A DNA stretch of 64,000 nt from Nocardia sp. BMG51109 (lineage in GTDB: Bacteria; Actinomycetota; Actinomycetes; Mycobacteriales; Mycobacteriaceae): the NCBI RefSeq assembly GCF_000526215.1, contig NZ_JAFQ01000004.1, forward strand, positions 7,936,001-8,000,000. The letters run 5' to 3'. Position 1 is the first letter of the stretch, and every line of letters begins with the position of its first letter. Made by a program: the position numbers and the translations under genes. Under the pieces are notes generated by a model. The model saw nothing but the letters and a program-made list of their open reading frames with translations, did not search any database and was not told where the DNA came from. Below are positions 24,253-33,739 of this stretch, piece by piece.

Positions 24253-24981
24253 ATGAGAATTCGTGTAATCAACCCGAACACCACCGCCGCCATGACCGCG
24301 GTCATCGACGAGTGCGCGCGGTCCGTGGCCGCCCCCGGCACGCGGATCGAATCGGTGACCTCGAGCATGGGGCCGGCCTCGATCGAGAGCCATTACGACG
24401 AGGCGCTGTCCGTGCCCGGACTGCTGGCCGAGATCGCGCGCGGCGAGGCCGAGGGCGCGGACGGCTACGTCGTCGCCTGCTTCGGCGATCCCGGTTTGTA
24501 TGCCGCGCGCGAGCTGGCGCGCGGTCCGGTGATCGGCATCGCCGAGGCGGCCATGCATACCGCGAGCCACCTCGGGCGCGGCTTCAGCGTCGTCACGACG
24601 CTGGCCCGCACCGTCGGCCAGGCCACAGATCTGACGGAACGCTATGGGATGCAACGGTTCTGCCTCGGCATCCACGCCACCGACATCCCGGTCCTGGAAC
24701 TGGAGGATCCGAAGGTGCGCACGTCGATCGCCGACGCCTGCCGCGCCGCGGTGACCGCCGACGGCTCGGACGCGATCGTGCTCGGCTGCGCCGGCATGGC
24801 GGACCTGTGCGACTACCTGACCGACGAGACCGGCGTGCCGGTCGTCGACGGCGTCGCCGCGGCCACGCTGTCGGTCCAGTCCCTGGTCACCCTCGGCCTG
24901 CGCAAGTCCGGCCGCGGCGAGTTCGCGACACCCTTGCCCAAGCACTACACCGGACTACTGTCGGACTTCGGCACAGCATGA
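24253..24981 (+). CDS. Asp/Glu/hydantoin racemase family (probable allantoin racemase)
   Basis: The 242-residue protein begins MRIRVINPNTTAAMT, the family opening, and has both catalytic Cys positions: VACFGDPG near residue 76 and VLGCAGMADL near 178. Two Cys are needed for two-base racemisation, so it should be active. Between the NCS1 transporter and allantoicase, interconversion of allantoin enantiomers is the likely role; hydantoin racemisation is an alternative. TGAGGA lies just before ATG 24253, next to the transporter stop. Confidence 0.85.
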   Translation: MRIRVINPNTTAAMTAVIDECARSVAAPGTRIESVTSSMGPASIESHYDEALSVPGLLAEIARGEAEGADGYVVACFGDPGLYAARELARGPVIGIAEAAMHTASHLGRGFSVVTTLARTVGQATDLTERYGMQRFCLGIHATDIPVLELEDPKVRTSIADACRAAVTADGSDAIVLGCAGMADLCDYLTDETGVPVVDGVAAATLSVQSLVTLGLRKSGRGEFATPLPKHYTGLLSDFGTA

Positions 24982-25042
24982 ATCCCGGCCGAAGGTATGC
25001 CGGTACGGAACATATCGGCTCGATGAGCGAGGAGGTGCGGGC

Positions 25043-26257
25043 GTGACCCTGCCACCGGAGTACCTGGCCGCCGTCACGGTGCGGCTGCGGGACGTCGACG
25101 CCGAGCTGGCGCGCGACTATCCGGGCGACCGGCACGGGCAGCCCGTGCACACCGCGTACGTGTGCGCCGCCGACGCCGGCAAGGATCTGCCGCACGAATG
25201 GGGTGCGGCGGCTGCGGAACTCGCCGATCGCCACGCCGGCGTGCTGACCGAACTGGGCGGCGCCGATGTGCTCGCCCGGGTCCGGGACACCCTGGCGCAG
25301 CGGCCGATTCAGGACCTGCGGCTGGACTTCGAGGACGGCTACGGCACCCGGGGCGACGAGGCCGAGGACCGGGACGCGCTGCGCGCCGGGCAGGTTCTCG
25401 CGGCACTGCCCGCGGAGGTGTTCTCTCGCGGCATCCGGATCAAGGGCCTGACCGGCGCCGAGCACCGCCGCGCGATCGGCACGCTGGAACGGGTCCTCGA
25501 GGGCGCCGGGGGCGTGCCGCACGGTTTCGTGTTCACGGTGCCGAAGATTCGCGCCGCCGAGCAGGTGGACATCGCGGTGGGACTGTGCGAGGCGCTCGAG
25601 TCGGCACACGGATTGCCTTCCGGTGCTTTACGTTTCGAGTTACAGATCGAGAGCCCGCAGGCGGTGGTGGCGGCCGACGGCTCCGCCACCGTGGCGCGGG
25701 CGATCCACCGCGCCGCCGGCCGATGCAGCGGATTGCATTACGGCACCTACGATTACAGCGCCGCGTGCGGGATCGCCCCGCAGTTCCAGTCGCTGGAGCA
25801 TCCGGTCGCCGATCACGCCAAGGCGGTGATGCAGGCCGCGGCCGCGCAGACCGGGGTCTGGGTGTGCGACGGCTCCACCCAGGTGGCGCCGGTCGGCACC
25901 GACGCCGAGGTCGCCGCGGCAGTGTCGCGGCACTTCCGGCTGGTCACGCGGTCGCTGGAACACGGCTACTACCAGGGCTGGGACATGCATCCCGGACACC
26001 TGGTCACCCGCTGGCTGGCCACGTTCGCCTTCTTCCGCGGCGCGCTGGCCGCCGCCGCGCCGCGCATCGACCGCTACCTGCGACGCCGGGGCGGCGCCGT
26101 GGTCGACGAACCGGCCACCGCGCAGGCGCTGGCCACGGTCGTGCTGCGCGGACTCGACTGCGGCGCCTTCGAACCCGACGACGTCACGGCGACGGCCCCG
26201 GCCGCCACCGTCGACGTCCTCACCCAGTTGAGAGAAAGGAAACTACCGACACTGTGA
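25043..26257 (+). CDS. DUF6986-family protein (aldolase/citrate-lyase-like) of ureide clusters
   Basis: GTG 25043 follows GAGGAGG and gives 404 residues. The sequence has TIM-barrel features of the HpcH/CitE superfamily: DLRLDFEDGYGTRGDEAEDR near residue 94 with acidic metal ligands, GFVFTVPKIRAAEQVDIAVG, LRFELQIESPQAVV with a Glu ligand, and HYGTYDYSAACGIAP. I recall this family beside allantoicase genes in Streptomyces and Nocardia; its reaction is not established to my knowledge. A lyase acting on a ureidoglycolate- or glyoxylate-derived product is an inference from context. Its stop overlaps the allantoicase start by 4 bases. Confidence 0.78.
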   Translation: MTLPPEYLAAVTVRLRDVDAELARDYPGDRHGQPVHTAYVCAADAGKDLPHEWGAAAAELADRHAGVLTELGGADVLARVRDTLAQRPIQDLRLDFEDGYGTRGDEAEDRDALRAGQVLAALPAEVFSRGIRIKGLTGAEHRRAIGTLERVLEGAGGVPHGFVFTVPKIRAAEQVDIAVGLCEALESAHGLPSGALRFELQIESPQAVVAADGSATVARAIHRAAGRCSGLHYGTYDYSAACGIAPQFQSLEHPVADHAKAVMQAAAAQTGVWVCDGSTQVAPVGTDAEVAAAVSRHFRLVTRSLEHGYYQGWDMHPGHLVTRWLATFAFFRGALAAAAPRIDRYLRRRGGAVVDEPATAQALATVVLRGLDCGAFEPDDVTATAPAATVDVLTQLRERKLPTL

Positions 26258-27348
26258 GTACCGGAAGCGATTCGGACAGCGTTGTGCCCGCCGAATTCAC
26301 CCTCCTGCCCGATCTCGCCGTGCGCTCGCTGGGCGGCGCCGTCGTCTGGGCCGACGACGAGTCGTTCGCGGAGAAGGAGAACCTGATCCGGCCGGAGGCG
26401 CCGACCTTCTCGACCGAGACCTTCGGTCACAAGGGCAAGGTCTACGACGGCTGGGAGACGCGGCGACGGCGACGGCCCGGTGGCGCCGCGCCCGCCGCCG
26501 ACGACTGCGACGCGGCGATCGTGCGGCTCGGCGCGCCCGGCGTCATCCGGGGCGTGGTCGTCGATACCGCGTGGTTCAAGGGCAACTATCCGCCCGAGGT
26601 GTCGGTGGAGGCGATCGCGCTCGCGGGCTACCCGACCGCCGACCGGGTCGCGGCCGCGACCGGCTGGACCACGATCGTCGGCCGCGCCAAGGTCGACGGC
26701 GACACCGCCAACGCCTTTCCGGCCGATTCCGAGCAACGCTTCACCCACGTGCGGCTGCGCATGTTCCCGGACGGCGGCGTGGCGCGCCTGCGCGTGCACG
26801 GCGAGGCGAAACCCGATCTGCGCTGGCTCGATTCGGGCCCGTTCGATCTGGCCGGGCTGGAGAACGGCGGCCGCGTGGTGGACTGCTCCGATCGCTTCTA
26901 CTCGTCGCCGCAGAATCTGCTGCTGCCCGACCGTCCGCGGATCATGGGCGAGGGCTGGGAGACCGCGCGGCGGCGCGGCGGCGGCAACGACTGGGTGCGG
27001 GTGCGGCTGGCCGGCGAGGGCGTGCTCACGATGGTCGAGATCGACACCTCCTACTTCCTGTTCAACAGCCCGGGCGCGGCGCGGCTGACCGGCATCCGCG
27101 CCGACGGCGGCGAGGTCGAACTGCTCGCGCGCACCGAACTGTTGCCCGACACCCGGCACCGGTTCCCCGTCGAGGTGACCGAACCGGTGACCGAGGTGCG
27201 GCTCGACGTGTACCCGGACGGCGGGTTCGCGCGGCTGCGGGTCTTCGGGACGCTGACCGACGCCGCCCGGGACGCGCTACGGGCCGAGCCGGTGTTCGGC
27301 GCCCTCGCCGACGAGGCGCTGGACCAGTTGCGCGACGGGCATGAGTGA
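26254..27348 (+). CDS. alc: Allantoicase
   Basis: The 364-residue enzyme hydrolyses allantoate to ureidoglycolate and urea. It shows the two tandem jelly-roll repeats of the family. The first has LIRPEAPTFSTETFGHKGKV, DGWETRRRR, VVVDTAWFKGNYPPEVSVEA and HVRLRMFPDGGVARLRVHGE. The second repeats the pattern with MGEGWETARRR, IDTSYFLFNSPGAA and LDVYPDGGFARLRVFG. GTG 26254 overlaps the previous stop (GTGA). With the racemase and PuuE it completes allantoin-to-ureidoglycolate conversion. No damage is seen. Confidence 0.93.
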   Translation: MSTGSDSDSVVPAEFTLLPDLAVRSLGGAVVWADDESFAEKENLIRPEAPTFSTETFGHKGKVYDGWETRRRRRPGGAAPAADDCDAAIVRLGAPGVIRGVVVDTAWFKGNYPPEVSVEAIALAGYPTADRVAAATGWTTIVGRAKVDGDTANAFPADSEQRFTHVRLRMFPDGGVARLRVHGEAKPDLRWLDSGPFDLAGLENGGRVVDCSDRFYSSPQNLLLPDRPRIMGEGWETARRRGGGNDWVRVRLAGEGVLTMVEIDTSYFLFNSPGAARLTGIRADGGEVELLARTELLPDTRHRFPVEVTEPVTEVRLDVYPDGGFARLRVFGTLTDAARDALRAEPVFGALADEALDQLRDGHE

Positions 27349-27481
27349 CCGTGCCCGGACGAAACCTCCGGCGCGGCAGTCGATCCGGCGCGCTCGCCGG
27401 TACGGCGTGAGCGGTCGGGTCCGCGGCACGAGCGACGGGCTCGGCGGCGGCAGCCTGCGTAACCACGGACTGCTCCCATCC

Positions 27482-27516
27482 GGTCCTGCACCGGCGGAGC
27501 GTCACCGGGGAGGACC
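27482..27516 (+). promoter_or_regulatory. Leader hairpin upstream of puuE
   Basis: GGTCC (27482-27486) pairs with GGACC (27512-27516), and CCGG (27491-27494) with CCGG (27505-27508), forming a nested stem. The 3' arm includes GGGGAGG, the Shine-Dalgarno of a tiny ORF at 27521. The structure could therefore mask ribosome access. No known riboswitch class was recognised. Confidence 0.4.
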
Positions 27517-27520
27517 CCAC

Positions 27521-27544
27521 ATGCCTCGAAAGGACACACCATGA
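27521..27544 (+). CDS. Possible 7-codon leader peptide
   Basis: ATG 27521 follows GGGGAGG by 7 bases and encodes MPRKDTP before TGA at 27542-27544. Its stop overlaps ATG 27541 of the next short ORF (ATGA). The good ribosome site inside a hairpin arm is the main argument; the peptide is too short to judge by coding signal. It also forms the end of a less convincing 67-codon frame starting inside alc at 27341. Confidence 0.35.
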   Translation: MPRKDTP

Positions 27545-27609
27545 GCTTCCTGAGTCAACCCCTGTGCGGCGATGGGCTGTTCGATGCAGCAGGGATGGCA
27601 CCCTGGTGA
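27541..27609 (+). CDS. Possible 22-residue leader ORF coupled to puuE
   Basis: ATG 27541 has AAAGGA about seven bases upstream and encodes a 22-residue peptide starting MSFLSQPLCGDGLF and ending in APW. Its TGA overlaps GTG 27606 of puuE by 4 bases. puuE has no strong Shine-Dalgarno of its own, so it may depend on reinitiation from this ORF. The peptide contains no obvious run of attenuating codons. Confidence 0.45.
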   Translation: MSFLSQPLCGDGLFDAAGMAPW

Positions 27610-28520
27610 GCGACTTCGACGTGTACCCGCGCGACATGGTCGGTTACGGCCCCACTCCGCCGCACCCGCACTGGCCCGGCGAGGCCCGCATCGCGGTGCA
27701 GTTCGTGCTCAACTACGAGGAGGGCGGCGAGAACTGCGTCCTCGACGGCGACGAGGGCTCGGAGACGTTCCTCTCCGATATCGTTCCGGCACAGGCGTTT
27801 CCGAACCGGCACATGAGCATGGAGACGCTGTACGAGTACGGTTCGCGGGCCGGGTTGTGGCGGGTGCTGCGGGCGTTCGAATCTCGCGGCATTCCGCTGA
27901 CCGTCTTCGCCATCGCCCGTGCGCTGGAACGTAACCCGGAGGCGGTGGCGGCGTTCCGGCGGCTGGACTACGAGATCGCCTGTCACGGCCTACGCTGGCT
28001 CTCCTATCAGATGGTCGACGCGGAGACCGAGCGGCAGCACATGGCCGAGGCGGTGCGGATCATCACCAAGTTGTTCGGTGAGCCGCCGCGCGGCTGGTAC
28101 ACCGGCCGCGATTCGCCGCAGACCCGCGAGCTGGTCGTCGAACACGGCGGCTTCACCTACGACGCCGACTCCTACGCCGACGACCTGCCGTACTGGGTCA
28201 CGGTGCGGGGCCGGGACCACCTGGTGGTGCCGTACACGTTGGAGGCCAACGACATGCGGTTCTCCTCCCCCGCCGGCTTCGCCAACGGCGACGAGTTCTT
28301 CGGCTATCTCAAGGACGCCTTCGACCTGCTCTACGCCGAGGGCGCGGCGGGATCGCCGAAGATGCTGTCGGTGGGACTGCACTGCCGTCTGGCGGGCCGC
28401 CCGGCGCGAGCGGCGGCACTCGGCCGTTTCCTCGACTACGTGCAGTCGCACGACAAGGTGTGGCTGGCCCGGCGCATCGATATCGCCGAGCACTGGGCGA
28501 AAGTGCATCCGCCGCACTGA
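27606..28520 (+). CDS. puuE: Allantoinase PuuE (polysaccharide-deacetylase fold)
   Basis: The 304-residue enzyme opens the allantoin ring to allantoate without the usual binuclear metal amidohydrolase. It has the PuuE pattern: HPHWPGEARIAVQFVLNYEE near residue 18, SMETLYEYGSRAGLWRVLRA, YEIACHGLRWLSYQ near 123, PRGWYTGRDSPQTRELVVEH and MLSVGLHCRLAGRPARAAAL. These NodB-like segments are typical of the family. Start GTG 27606 overlaps the leader ORF. It supplies substrate for the allantoicase encoded upstream. No amidohydrolase-type allantoinase is seen here. Confidence 0.92.
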   Translation: MSDFDVYPRDMVGYGPTPPHPHWPGEARIAVQFVLNYEEGGENCVLDGDEGSETFLSDIVPAQAFPNRHMSMETLYEYGSRAGLWRVLRAFESRGIPLTVFAIARALERNPEAVAAFRRLDYEIACHGLRWLSYQMVDAETERQHMAEAVRIITKLFGEPPRGWYTGRDSPQTRELVVEHGGFTYDADSYADDLPYWVTVRGRDHLVVPYTLEANDMRFSSPAGFANGDEFFGYLKDAFDLLYAEGAAGSPKMLSVGLHCRLAGRPARAAALGRFLDYVQSHDKVWLARRIDIAEHWAKVHPPH

Positions 28521-28635
28521 GTACCGGCGCCGGAGTCGACCGCACGTCCCGCTGCACCGGAGACCGAGACGTCCGGCGGAATCTCGGTACGTCACGGGTG
28601 ATGCGCGGCCACCGAAGCGGGTTCGTCGTGTCCGA

Positions 28636-28977
28636 TCAGGCCGGGCCGCCGCCGAATTCGAACGAATTGCCGTCCGGGTCGCGGAAGATCGCCTTGCGCG
28701 CGCCGTTGTCGAGGGTCTCGCGCTCGGCGGGTTCCAGCCCCCGCTCGGCGATCTCGGCGAGCCGGGTGTCGAAATCGTCCACGAACAGCAGATGGACGGC
28801 GTGCCCGGCGTCCTCGGGCCGCACGACGATGTAGACGTACTGATGCTCGCCGAGCTGCCACACCGCCTCGATGTCGTTGGGCAGGAACGACGGCGGGGCA
28901 CCCAGGAACCTCTCGTACCAGGAGGCCGATCTCGCGTAGTCGCGCACGGGAACGCCCGCGAACAGGTCCGATGTCAT
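28636..28977 (-). CDS. VOC-superfamily (glyoxalase/bleomycin-resistance-like) protein
   Basis: The 113-residue protein has the single VOC unit: LFAGVPVRDYARSASWYERF at the start, the middle segment EAGHAVHLLF-type (here PEDAGHAVHLLFVDDFD), and the C-terminal FRDPDGNSFEFGG motif with the metal/substrate Glu. Dimers bind a metal and act on, or sequester, small electrophiles or antibiotics. It is a single gene facing puuE, and no partner indicates a substrate. ATG 28977 gives normal length. Confidence 0.82.
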   Translation of the reverse strand: MTSDLFAGVPVRDYARSASWYERFLGAPPSFLPNDIEAVWQLGEHQYVYIVVRPEDAGHAVHLLFVDDFDTRLAEIAERGLEPAERETLDNGARKAIFRDPDGNSFEFGGGPA

Positions 28978-29021
28978 GCGGTCATGTTAAGCCGGTGCGC
29001 CGCTGTCACATACCGCCGCGC

Positions 29022-29170
29022 TCACATTCCGTTGCGCTCGACCAGCGGCGCCGGATACACCTCCGCCGGCACCCGGCCCGCCACGGGCGGTGCACCCGCG
29101 CGCCCCGGCAGATGCGCGAGTTCCGGCACCCGGCGGCGGACGTACTCGCCGCCGGGATCGTATCGATCGG
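29022..29170 (-). pseudogene. C-terminal remnant of a DNA photolyase gene
   Basis: On the reverse strand this stretch encodes DRYDPGGEYVRRRVPELAHL, and near its end VYPAPLV, before TGA at 29022-29024. YDPxGxYVRRxxPEL and the closing YPxPIV are the hallmarks of the C-terminal end of cryptochrome/photolyase proteins. The FAD-binding body is absent; upstream sequence is occupied by the next gene. This is a relic of a deleted phr gene. Confidence 0.6.
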
Positions 29171-29194
29171 GCGGCGTGACACGTTCACCGCACG

Positions 29195-29677
29195 CTATCC
29201 CTGGCGCTCCAGGCGTTCCAGGGCCACGGCCCGGCGCATGGACTCGCGGGCGCGGGTGCGGTCGCCGGCGTAGTCGTAGGCGCGGGCGGCTCGGTAGTTG
29301 GTGCGCCAGTTCTCGGGGTCCGCCTCCCATTCCTTGCGGACCTCCTCGAACAGGGCCTCGGCGGCGGCCTTCTCGATGCGGCCGGACGGGCGGCGCGGCA
29401 GGTCGGAGACGTCGAGTTCGTTGCCTTCCTCGTGCATGCGCCGGGCGAGCCGCTGGTGGGCGAGGGCGGCCCGCAGGCTGGTGGCGACGATCCAGACACC
29501 GAGGATCGGCAGGATCAGCACGCCGATTCCTATGGCCACGGCCGCGACCTCGCCGGACCCGATCAGCTCGATCGCGATCCGGCCGAGCAGCACGAAGTAG
29601 AAGGCCAGCGCCAGGACCAGGAAGGCGACGAAGGCGACCTTGACGAGCACCTGGCGCCGGGTGTCATCACCGCTCAC
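29195..29677 (-). CDS. Membrane-anchored hypothetical protein with TPR-like tail
   Basis: GTG 29677 has GAGGTGAC upstream and gives 160 residues. Two membrane helices (VLVKVAFVAFLVLALAFYFV and VAAVAIGIGVLILPILGVWI) are followed by a cytoplasmic helical part. AEADPENWRTNYRAARAYDY-type sequence, ending GDRTRARESMRRAVALERLE, resembles one TPR hairpin. Similar genes of unknown function lie near dapB in mycolic-acid bacteria, which fits here. It is 132 bases downstream of dapB on the same strand. The upstream frame to 29788 is Arg-rich and unlikely to be translated. Confidence 0.7.
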   Translation of the reverse strand: MSGDDTRRQVLVKVAFVAFLVLALAFYFVLLGRIAIELIGSGEVAAVAIGIGVLILPILGVWIVATSLRAALAHQRLARRMHEEGNELDVSDLPRRPSGRIEKAAAEALFEEVRKEWEADPENWRTNYRAARAYDYAGDRTRARESMRRAVALERLERQG

Positions 29678-29809
29678 GATGTCACCTCGCCGGCGCTCGC
29701 CGCCACCGTGCGCGAGGCGCGCTGTGTCATTGGTTCGCTCGCAAGCTCGCTCACGACGCCCGCCCACCCGACAATGTCTGTGCCGCAAGCGATCTGCCCG
29801 GGTGCCCGC

Positions 29810-31027
<1,218 letters not shown>

Positions 31028-31031
<4 letters not shown>

Positions 31032-31357
31032 AGCTCGATATCCCGCAGGCGGACATCGGCGCGCTCGATCTCCAGATCGGCACCCCGCAACGGCGATTCG
31101 GCGAAGAACTCGGCGAGATTCCCCTTCCGATGCGCCTTCCGCCGCCACTCGTCCACCGCGACGACGACGGCGACCTCCCGCCCATGCTTGCTGATCACTT
31201 GTGGCCCCTCCCTTTCCACCGTGTCGATCAGCTCGGACAGCCGAGCCTTGGCCTCCGCCAACGGCCACGCGATATCCATTCGGCCCGGCTGCTCGTCACT
31301 GTCGGCTGACTTTTCCGCCATCACACGCTCGAATCGCTCACTGCTCGTCCAGGTCAT
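31028..31357 (-). CDS. Phd/YefM-type antitoxin of the VapC-like toxin
   Basis: The longest reading from ATG 31357 gives 109 residues. The Phd core is WPLAEAKARLSELIDTVERE followed by GPQVISKHGREVAVVVAVDE, the DNA-binding part. The C-terminal NLAEFFAESPLRGADLEIER is the toxin-neutralising segment. ATG 31321 or ATG 31279 are alternative starts nearer the usual size. ATG 31357 lies inside the end of the upstream antitoxin-like ORF, so reinitiation is possible. The pair should repress its own promoter at 31.53 kb. Confidence 0.85.
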
Positions 31358-31505
31358 CCAGGTCGTCGAAATAGTCTCGATTGCAGGACACAGTGCGCTC
31401 GCGCTCGATCACCAGCCCCGAACCTCGAAGCGGCGATTCGGCGAAGAACTCGGCCAGATTGCCCGGCCGATGATTCCCCCGCTCGACCTCCGGATCTCCG
31501 GTCAC
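31338..31505 (-). CDS. Duplicated antitoxin tail (55-residue ORF)
   Basis: GTG 31505 follows GGGAGGTGG and encodes 55 residues. Residues 16-35, NLAEFFAESPLRGSGLVIER, repeat the C-terminal toxin-binding segment of the downstream antitoxin, while the DNA-binding Phd domain is absent. The remaining C-terminus (YFDDLDDLDEQ) is acidic. It is either a functional mini-antitoxin or a relic of a tandem duplication. A near-consensus promoter sits just upstream, so it is probably transcribed with the toxin-antitoxin genes. Confidence 0.6.
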   Translation of the reverse strand: MTGDPEVERGNHRPGNLAEFFAESPLRGSGLVIERERTVSCNRDYFDDLDDLDEQ

Positions 31506-31526
31506 CGGCACCACCTCCCGATGACC

Positions 31527-31555
31527 AATCTAGTCAAAGTAGTCAGAATTGGCAA
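31527..31555 (-). promoter_or_regulatory. Promoter of the toxin-antitoxin operon
   Basis: On the reverse strand -35 TTGCCA (31550-31555) and -10 TAGATT (31527-31532) are separated by exactly 17 bases. Between and over them lies a repeated TGACTA (in TGACTACTTTGACTAG), a plausible antitoxin operator. The local A/T richness stands out from the surrounding sequence. Confidence 0.6.
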
Positions 31556-31611
31556 TACACCAGGTCACCGGTTGTGTGCGGGCGGGGTAACCGGCCGGTG
31601 GGCAGACCCGC

Positions 31612-32727
31612 TCAGTCGAACACGATGACCTGGCGCAGCCCGTGCCCCGCCGCCAGTTCGTCCATGGCACCGTTGATGTCGTCGAGCCGGATGCGCGAGG
31701 ACACCAGGCGCTCGACCGGCAACCGGCCCTCGCGCCACATCCGGAGGTATTCCGGAATGTCGCGGCCGGGTACGGCCGAGCCGAGGTAGCTGCCGACGAT
31801 GGAACGCCCCTGCGCCACCAGGCCGAGAGGGGAAATACTCGCCCGCGCTTCGGGATTGGGCAGGCCGACGGTCACGGTGGTGCCACCGGGACCGGTGGCC
31901 GATACGGCGGTCTCGAACGCCCGGACGTTGCCGGCGGCCTCGACCACGACGTCGGCCAGGATCCCCCGCTCCGCGACCTGCGCCGGTGTGTAGGTCTGAT
32001 CGGCACCGAGTTCGGTTGCCAGCGAGAGCTTTTCGGGCAGCGTGTCGACGGCGATCACCGCACTGCCGAGTTCCTTGCGCAGCGACGCCGCCACCAGCAC
32101 CGCTGCCATGCCCACGCCGCCCAGGCCGACGACCATGATGCGATCACCCGCGCCCGGCCGCGCCGAATTCAGCAGCGCCCCACCGCCGGTCAGCACCGCG
32201 CAGCCCAGCACGGCCGCCACCTCGGGCGGCACGTCGTCGTCGACGGGCACCACCGAGCGCCGGTCCACCACCGCGTGCGTGGCGAAGCCGGAGACGCCGA
32301 GGTGATGGTGTACCGCGTCGCCGCCCCGCGACAGCCGCCGCCCGCCGCCGAGCAGTTCCCCGGCGTTGTTGGCGGCGCTGCCCGGCACGCACGGGGTGCG
32401 GCCGTCGGTGGCGCAGCCCGCGCAGTCGCCGCAGCGCGGCAGGAAGGTCATCGCGATCCGCTGCCCGACCGCGATGTCGCTGCCGCCGGGACCGACCCGC
32501 TCCACGCGCCCGGCCGCCTCGTGCCCGAGCAACATCGGCACCGGCCGCACCCGGTTCCCGTCGACGACCGACAGGTCCGAGTGGCACAGACCGGCCGCCT
32601 CGATCCGCACGAGCAACTCCCCGGCGCCTGGTTCGCCGAGATCCAGCTCGTCGACGGCCAGCGGCCCGGACTCGGCGTACGGCGCCGGATCACCGATTCG
32701 CTCCAGGACAGCACCACGAATCCTCAT
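31612..32727 (-). CDS. Zinc-dependent alcohol dehydrogenase (MDR family)
   Basis: The 371-residue enzyme oxidises alcohols or reduces aldehydes with NAD(P). Catalytic zinc ligands appear in GLCHSDLSVVDG (Cys near residue 48) and GHEAAGRVE. The structural zinc Cys set is RCGDCAGCATDGRTPC, and the Rossmann motif is VVGLGGVGMAAVLV near 200. It is close to class III/benzyl-alcohol-type enzymes; the substrate is not readable. It is a single gene downstream of the toxin-antitoxin promoter region, in divergent order with the methyltransferase. Confidence 0.88.
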   Translation of the reverse strand: MRIRGAVLERIGDPAPYAESGPLAVDELDLGEPGAGELLVRIEAAGLCHSDLSVVDGNRVRPVPMLLGHEAAGRVERVGPGGSDIAVGQRIAMTFLPRCGDCAGCATDGRTPCVPGSAANNAGELLGGGRRLSRGGDAVHHHLGVSGFATHAVVDRRSVVPVDDDVPPEVAAVLGCAVLTGGGALLNSARPGAGDRIMVVGLGGVGMAAVLVAASLRKELGSAVIAVDTLPEKLSLATELGADQTYTPAQVAERGILADVVVEAAGNVRAFETAVSATGPGGTTVTVGLPNPEARASISPLGLVAQGRSIVGSYLGSAVPGRDIPEYLRMWREGRLPVERLVSSRIRLDDINGAMDELAAGHGLRQVIVFD

Positions 32728-32833
32728 TCACCCGACGCTACCGCCTGCCCGCGCGGCACGGATCCGGACCGTCGCGCCGCGCGGCCGACCGGGGCATAAT
32801 CTCCGCTGAACCGACCCTCCGACGAGGCGAGCC

Positions 32834-33478
32834 ATGACGACATCCCCGACCCGCGGGCTCAACCGCTTCATCACCGACTCCTTCGGCCTGATCGCCCGCG
32901 GCTACGACAGCCCCCTGCTACAGCACGCGATCTACCGCGCGCCGCAGGACCAGGTGATCGCCGAGCTACGCGCGGCCGAGTCCCGCCGGATTGCCGACAT
33001 CGGTTGCGGCACCGGCATTCTCACCACCCGTATCGAACGCGAGCTGACACCGGATCGGGTGTTCGGGATCGACGCCTCCCCCGGCATGCTGGCGCAGGCA
33101 CGCGCCCGCTCGACCCGCGCGACCTGGCTCCAGGCACCCGCCGAACGCCTGCCGTTCGGCGACGAGACCCTCGACGCGGTGGTCACCACCAGCGCGTTCC
33201 ATTTCTTCGATCAGCCCGCCGCGCTCACCGAGTTCGCCCGCGTACTCGCCCCGGGCGGCCTGCTCGCCGTCTCCACCATGAACCCGACCGGCCCCTTGGC
33301 GCGCGGGTTCCGGCGGATCACCCGCGACATCCGCAGCCCCTACCACGCGCCGTCCCCCACTGAGGTGCGAAACATGGTGCGCGAGGCGGGATTCGAGGTC
33401 CACGAGCAGCGCCCGATCATCCGGCCGCTCCCGCGCTGGTTGATTCCCGACGTGATCACCGTGGGACACAAGCACTGA
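32834..33478 (+). CDS. Class I SAM-dependent methyltransferase
   Basis: The 214-residue protein has the SAM-binding motif RIADIGCGTGILTTRIE near residue 53, the acidic turn GIDASPGML, and AVVTTSAFHFFDQPAALTEF with post-motifs RVLAPGGLLAVST. The C-terminal region is short, so the acceptor cannot be guessed. It is probably cytosolic. It is a single gene between the alcohol dehydrogenase (divergent) and a decayed NTPase gene. Confidence 0.85.
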   Translation: MTTSPTRGLNRFITDSFGLIARGYDSPLLQHAIYRAPQDQVIAELRAAESRRIADIGCGTGILTTRIERELTPDRVFGIDASPGMLAQARARSTRATWLQAPAERLPFGDETLDAVVTTSAFHFFDQPAALTEFARVLAPGGLLAVSTMNPTGPLARGFRRITRDIRSPYHAPSPTEVRNMVREAGFEVHEQRPIIRPLPRWLIPDVITVGHKH

Positions 33479-33739
33479 CACCGGCCCGACCGCGCGCGCC
33501 GCCGACGGCCCGCGCAGCGGTCGTCGACGCCTGATCGACCGCCGGGATGTGGCGCGGCCGCACCGGTACGGTGCACCATGACTTCGGCCACGTGGGCGGG
33601 GAGGGACAGGAAGGTCACCCCGACGGTCCGCGGGCGGGCGGATCCTCTCGTCCGGCGCCGCATTCGGCTCGGGACAGGCGGCGACGCCGATCGCCTACGG
33701 GTGCCCTCCGATGGACAACGGTTCCGGCCGAAGGCGAGG

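Noticed and set aside
27421-27540. Riboswitch before puuE
   Set aside because: I compared it mentally with guanidine-I, SAM and cobalamin consensus cores and found no matching conserved motifs, so it is listed only as a hairpin.
27341-27544. 67-codon ORF starting inside alc
   Set aside because: Its composition is Arg/Gly/Pro-rich like noncoding GC-rich DNA and it has no own ribosome site. Only its last seven codons, with their own site, are kept as a possible leader.
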